A model generated the notes under the pieces. It was not told the origin of the DNA and made no database searches. It worked only from the letters and a program-made list of their open reading frames with translations. From Deltaproteobacteria bacterium (GTDB lineage Bacteria; Desulfobacterota; Syntrophia; Syntrophales; UBA2192): a stretch of DNA of 14,867 bases. The stretch lies in assembly GCA_026388445.1 (NCBI GenBank), contig JAPLJU010000215.1, positions 1 through 14,867 on the forward strand. Direction: 5' to 3'. Shown one piece after another: positions 13,867 to 14,867 of this stretch. The position numbers and the translations under genes are program-made. How positions within the stretch are numbered: position 1 is the first letter of the stretch; the number at the start of each line of letters is the position of its first letter.

Positions 13867-14556
13867 ATGAAAATAGGCGGCTTGCACAAAGTTTCCCTTA
13901 TCGATTATCCTGGAAAGATCAGTGCGATCATTTTCACGCAGGGGTGTAATTTCAGGTGCGCTTACTGCCACAACCCCGAGTTGGTAGATCCGAAACTCTT
14001 CGAACCCCCGATGCCACATGAGGAGATTTTCGGTTTTCTCAATAAGCGCCGTGGAAAGCTCGATGCCGTCGTCGTAACCGGCGGCGAACCAACACTACAG
14101 CCAAACCTGATTCCCTTTCTAAAGCGCGTGAAAGAGATGGGTTACCTGGTTAAAATCGACACCAACGGCGCCCTGCCCGAGATCCTGGCGAATCTCATCG
14201 TCCACGGGCATGCGGACTATATCGCCATGGATATCAAGGCCCCGCTGGAAAAATATTCCCGGGTGACCCGGACAGAGGTCGACGTCGAAAGGATCAAGCG
14301 AAGCATCGACCTCGTCATGAGATCGGGCATACCCTGCGAATTTCGAACGACGCTCGTAAAGTCACTCCTCGATCAAGAAGATATACGGAAAATCGGAGAA
14401 TTGATTAAAGGAACCCGTCGGTTTGTCCTGCAGAAGTTCGTCCCCTCGAAAACGCTCTCCGCGGATTTCCTGAAGGAATCCACCTACAACGAGAGCGAGC
14501 TGGAAGTCTTCAAGAAAGACCTTGATTCGGACATCGAGGATGTCGTGATCCGGTAG
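13867..14556 (+). CDS. nrdG: Anaerobic ribonucleotide reductase-activating radical-SAM enzyme
   Basis: The 229-residue protein matches the NrdG-type activase family whose members start MKIGGLxKxSLIDYPGK. The radical-SAM cluster motif is C27-x3-C31-x2-C34 (CNFRCAYCHNPE), followed by VVVTGGEPTLQP (63-74) and IDTNGA near 97. It reductively cleaves S-adenosylmethionine to make the glycyl radical on NrdD, here probably G677 of the enzyme at 5501-7606. It stands alone 6.3 kb away from nrdD, not in the usual pair. The ATG at 13867 has no Shine-Dalgarno sequence (CTCCCCTCACC precedes it). A GTG at 13816 is in frame and coincides with the predicted transcription start, so a leaderless longer form with 17 extra residues is possible. 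The family alignment still favours 13867. Pyruvate formate-lyase activase is a related alternative but fits less well in length and motif. Confidence 0.92.
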   Translation: MKIGGLHKVSLIDYPGKISAIIFTQGCNFRCAYCHNPELVDPKLFEPPMPHEEIFGFLNKRRGKLDAVVVTGGEPTLQPNLIPFLKRVKEMGYLVKIDTNGALPEILANLIVHGHADYIAMDIKAPLEKYSRVTRTEVDVERIKRSIDLVMRSGIPCEFRTTLVKSLLDQEDIRKIGELIKGTRRFVLQKFVPSKTLSADFLKESTYNESELEVFKKDLDSDIEDVVIR

Positions 14557-14584
14557 GATCCCCTGCCGGTCAGATCGTAAGCAT

Positions 14585-14621
14585 AAAAAAAGCGACGCTG
14601 CCGTGACAGCGTCGCTTTTTT
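14585..14621. terminator. Strong, probably bidirectional terminator
   Basis: AGCGACGCTG (14591-14600) pairs perfectly with CAGCGTCGCT (14607-14616) around CCGTGA, with A7 before and T6 after. It begins 29 nt after the activase stop, and on the minus strand it would also end the pilus/secretion ATPase transcript whose stop is at 14684. Confidence 0.92.
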
Positions 14622-14651
14622 CTCGCCCCTGAAAACCGTGCAGAGAGTCCC

Positions 14652-14665
14652 GCCGAACGTTCGGC
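14652..14665. repeat. 14-bp perfect palindrome
   Basis: GCCGAACGTTCGGC lies between the shared terminator and the stop codon of the minus-strand ATPase gene. It could fold into a hairpin in that gene's 3' untranslated region, or be a protein-binding site. No T-tract follows, so I do not call it a second terminator. Confidence 0.4.
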
Positions 14666-14683
14666 TCTTCCCCCCCGTTCCCC

Positions 14684-14867
14684 TCAGATCATGATCGCGG
14701 ATGTAGCCTCTTCAAGCGTGGTCACACCGGCCTGCACTTTTTGGATGGCATCCTCTTTGAGGGTCCTCAGTTTATCCGCCTTGACAGCGCCCTGCTGGAT
14801 CTCCTGTGCCGACCAGCCTTTGATGATCATTTCACGAACCATTTCGTCGATGACCAGGACCTCGAAG
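14684..14867 (-). CDS. C-terminus of a PilB/GspE-type secretion or type IV pilus assembly ATPase (N-terminus outside window)
   Basis: The last 60 residues are readable: VLVIDEMVREMIIKGWSAQE, LRTLKEDAIQKVQAGVTTLE, and the stop TGA at 14686-14684. The arrangement [VI]DEMVREMI - LRTLKEDxxxKVxxGxTTLEE is the conserved C-terminal tail of PilB/GspE hexameric ATPases, which power type IV pilus extension or type II secretion at the inner membrane. The Walker motifs are outside the window, so PilB cannot be told from GspE. Confidence 0.88.
   Translation of the reverse strand, partial: FEVLVIDEMVREMIIKGWSAQEIQQGAVKADKLRTLKEDAIQKVQAGVTTLEEATSAIMI

Overview
The window looks like chromosomal DNA of an anaerobic, selenocysteine-using, Gram-negative bacterium. 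The best guess is a syntroph- or sulfate-reducer-like member of the former Deltaproteobacteria (Desulfobacterota). This rests on gene content only: a large two-domain acyl-CoA dehydratase activase, a 4-hydroxybutyryl-CoA dehydratase-like flavoprotein, a strictly anaerobic class III ribonucleotide reductase with its radical-SAM activase, a FadH-like flavin/Fe-S reductase, a menaquinone/ubiquinone C-methyltransferase and a selenocysteine glutaredoxin. No rRNA, tRNA, CRISPR array, transposase or phage gene was seen.

Left part (1-5216, minus strand). Read in transcription order, there is a UbiE/MenG quinone methyltransferase, then a 4-hydroxybutyryl-CoA dehydratase-like protein with its own candidate promoter and a perfect operator-like dyad. 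A non-coding stretch of about 580 bp follows, carrying a good sigma-54 -24/-12 match. Last comes a tandem-domain CoA-dehydratase activase whose C-terminus leaves the window. The theme is CoA-ester chemistry by oxygen-sensitive Fe-S enzymes.

Middle part (5217-11367). The divergent region before nrdD has a sigma-70-type promoter overlaid by two tandem NrdR-box-like sites 32 bp apart. After nrdD and its terminator come a DUF6159-type membrane protein on the minus strand, a divergent small secreted coiled-coil protein, and an Old Yellow Enzyme / 2,4-dienoyl-CoA reductase-type protein with unusual Fe-S cysteine spacing.

Right part (11368-14867). The most notable gene is at 11560-12048. It reads as two pieces unless the in-frame TGA at 11833 is translated as selenocysteine. 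Read through, it is an exported DUF4124-glutaredoxin fusion with a UPYC active site, and a bacterial SECIS-like hairpin begins 15 nt after the TGA. It is followed by a bidirectional terminator, a convergent RidA deaminase, an LpqC/PHB-depolymerase-type secreted esterase, the NrdD-activating radical-SAM enzyme under a near-consensus promoter but without a Shine-Dalgarno sequence, a strong terminator, and the C-terminal end of a PilB/GspE secretion ATPase.

How they fit together: nrdD and its activase make deoxynucleotides anaerobically but lie 6.3 kb apart with separate promoters. The selenoglutaredoxin lies between them, but its apparent export argues against a simple role as the reductant for NrdD. 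The remaining genes are single transcription units with their own signals rather than one long operon.
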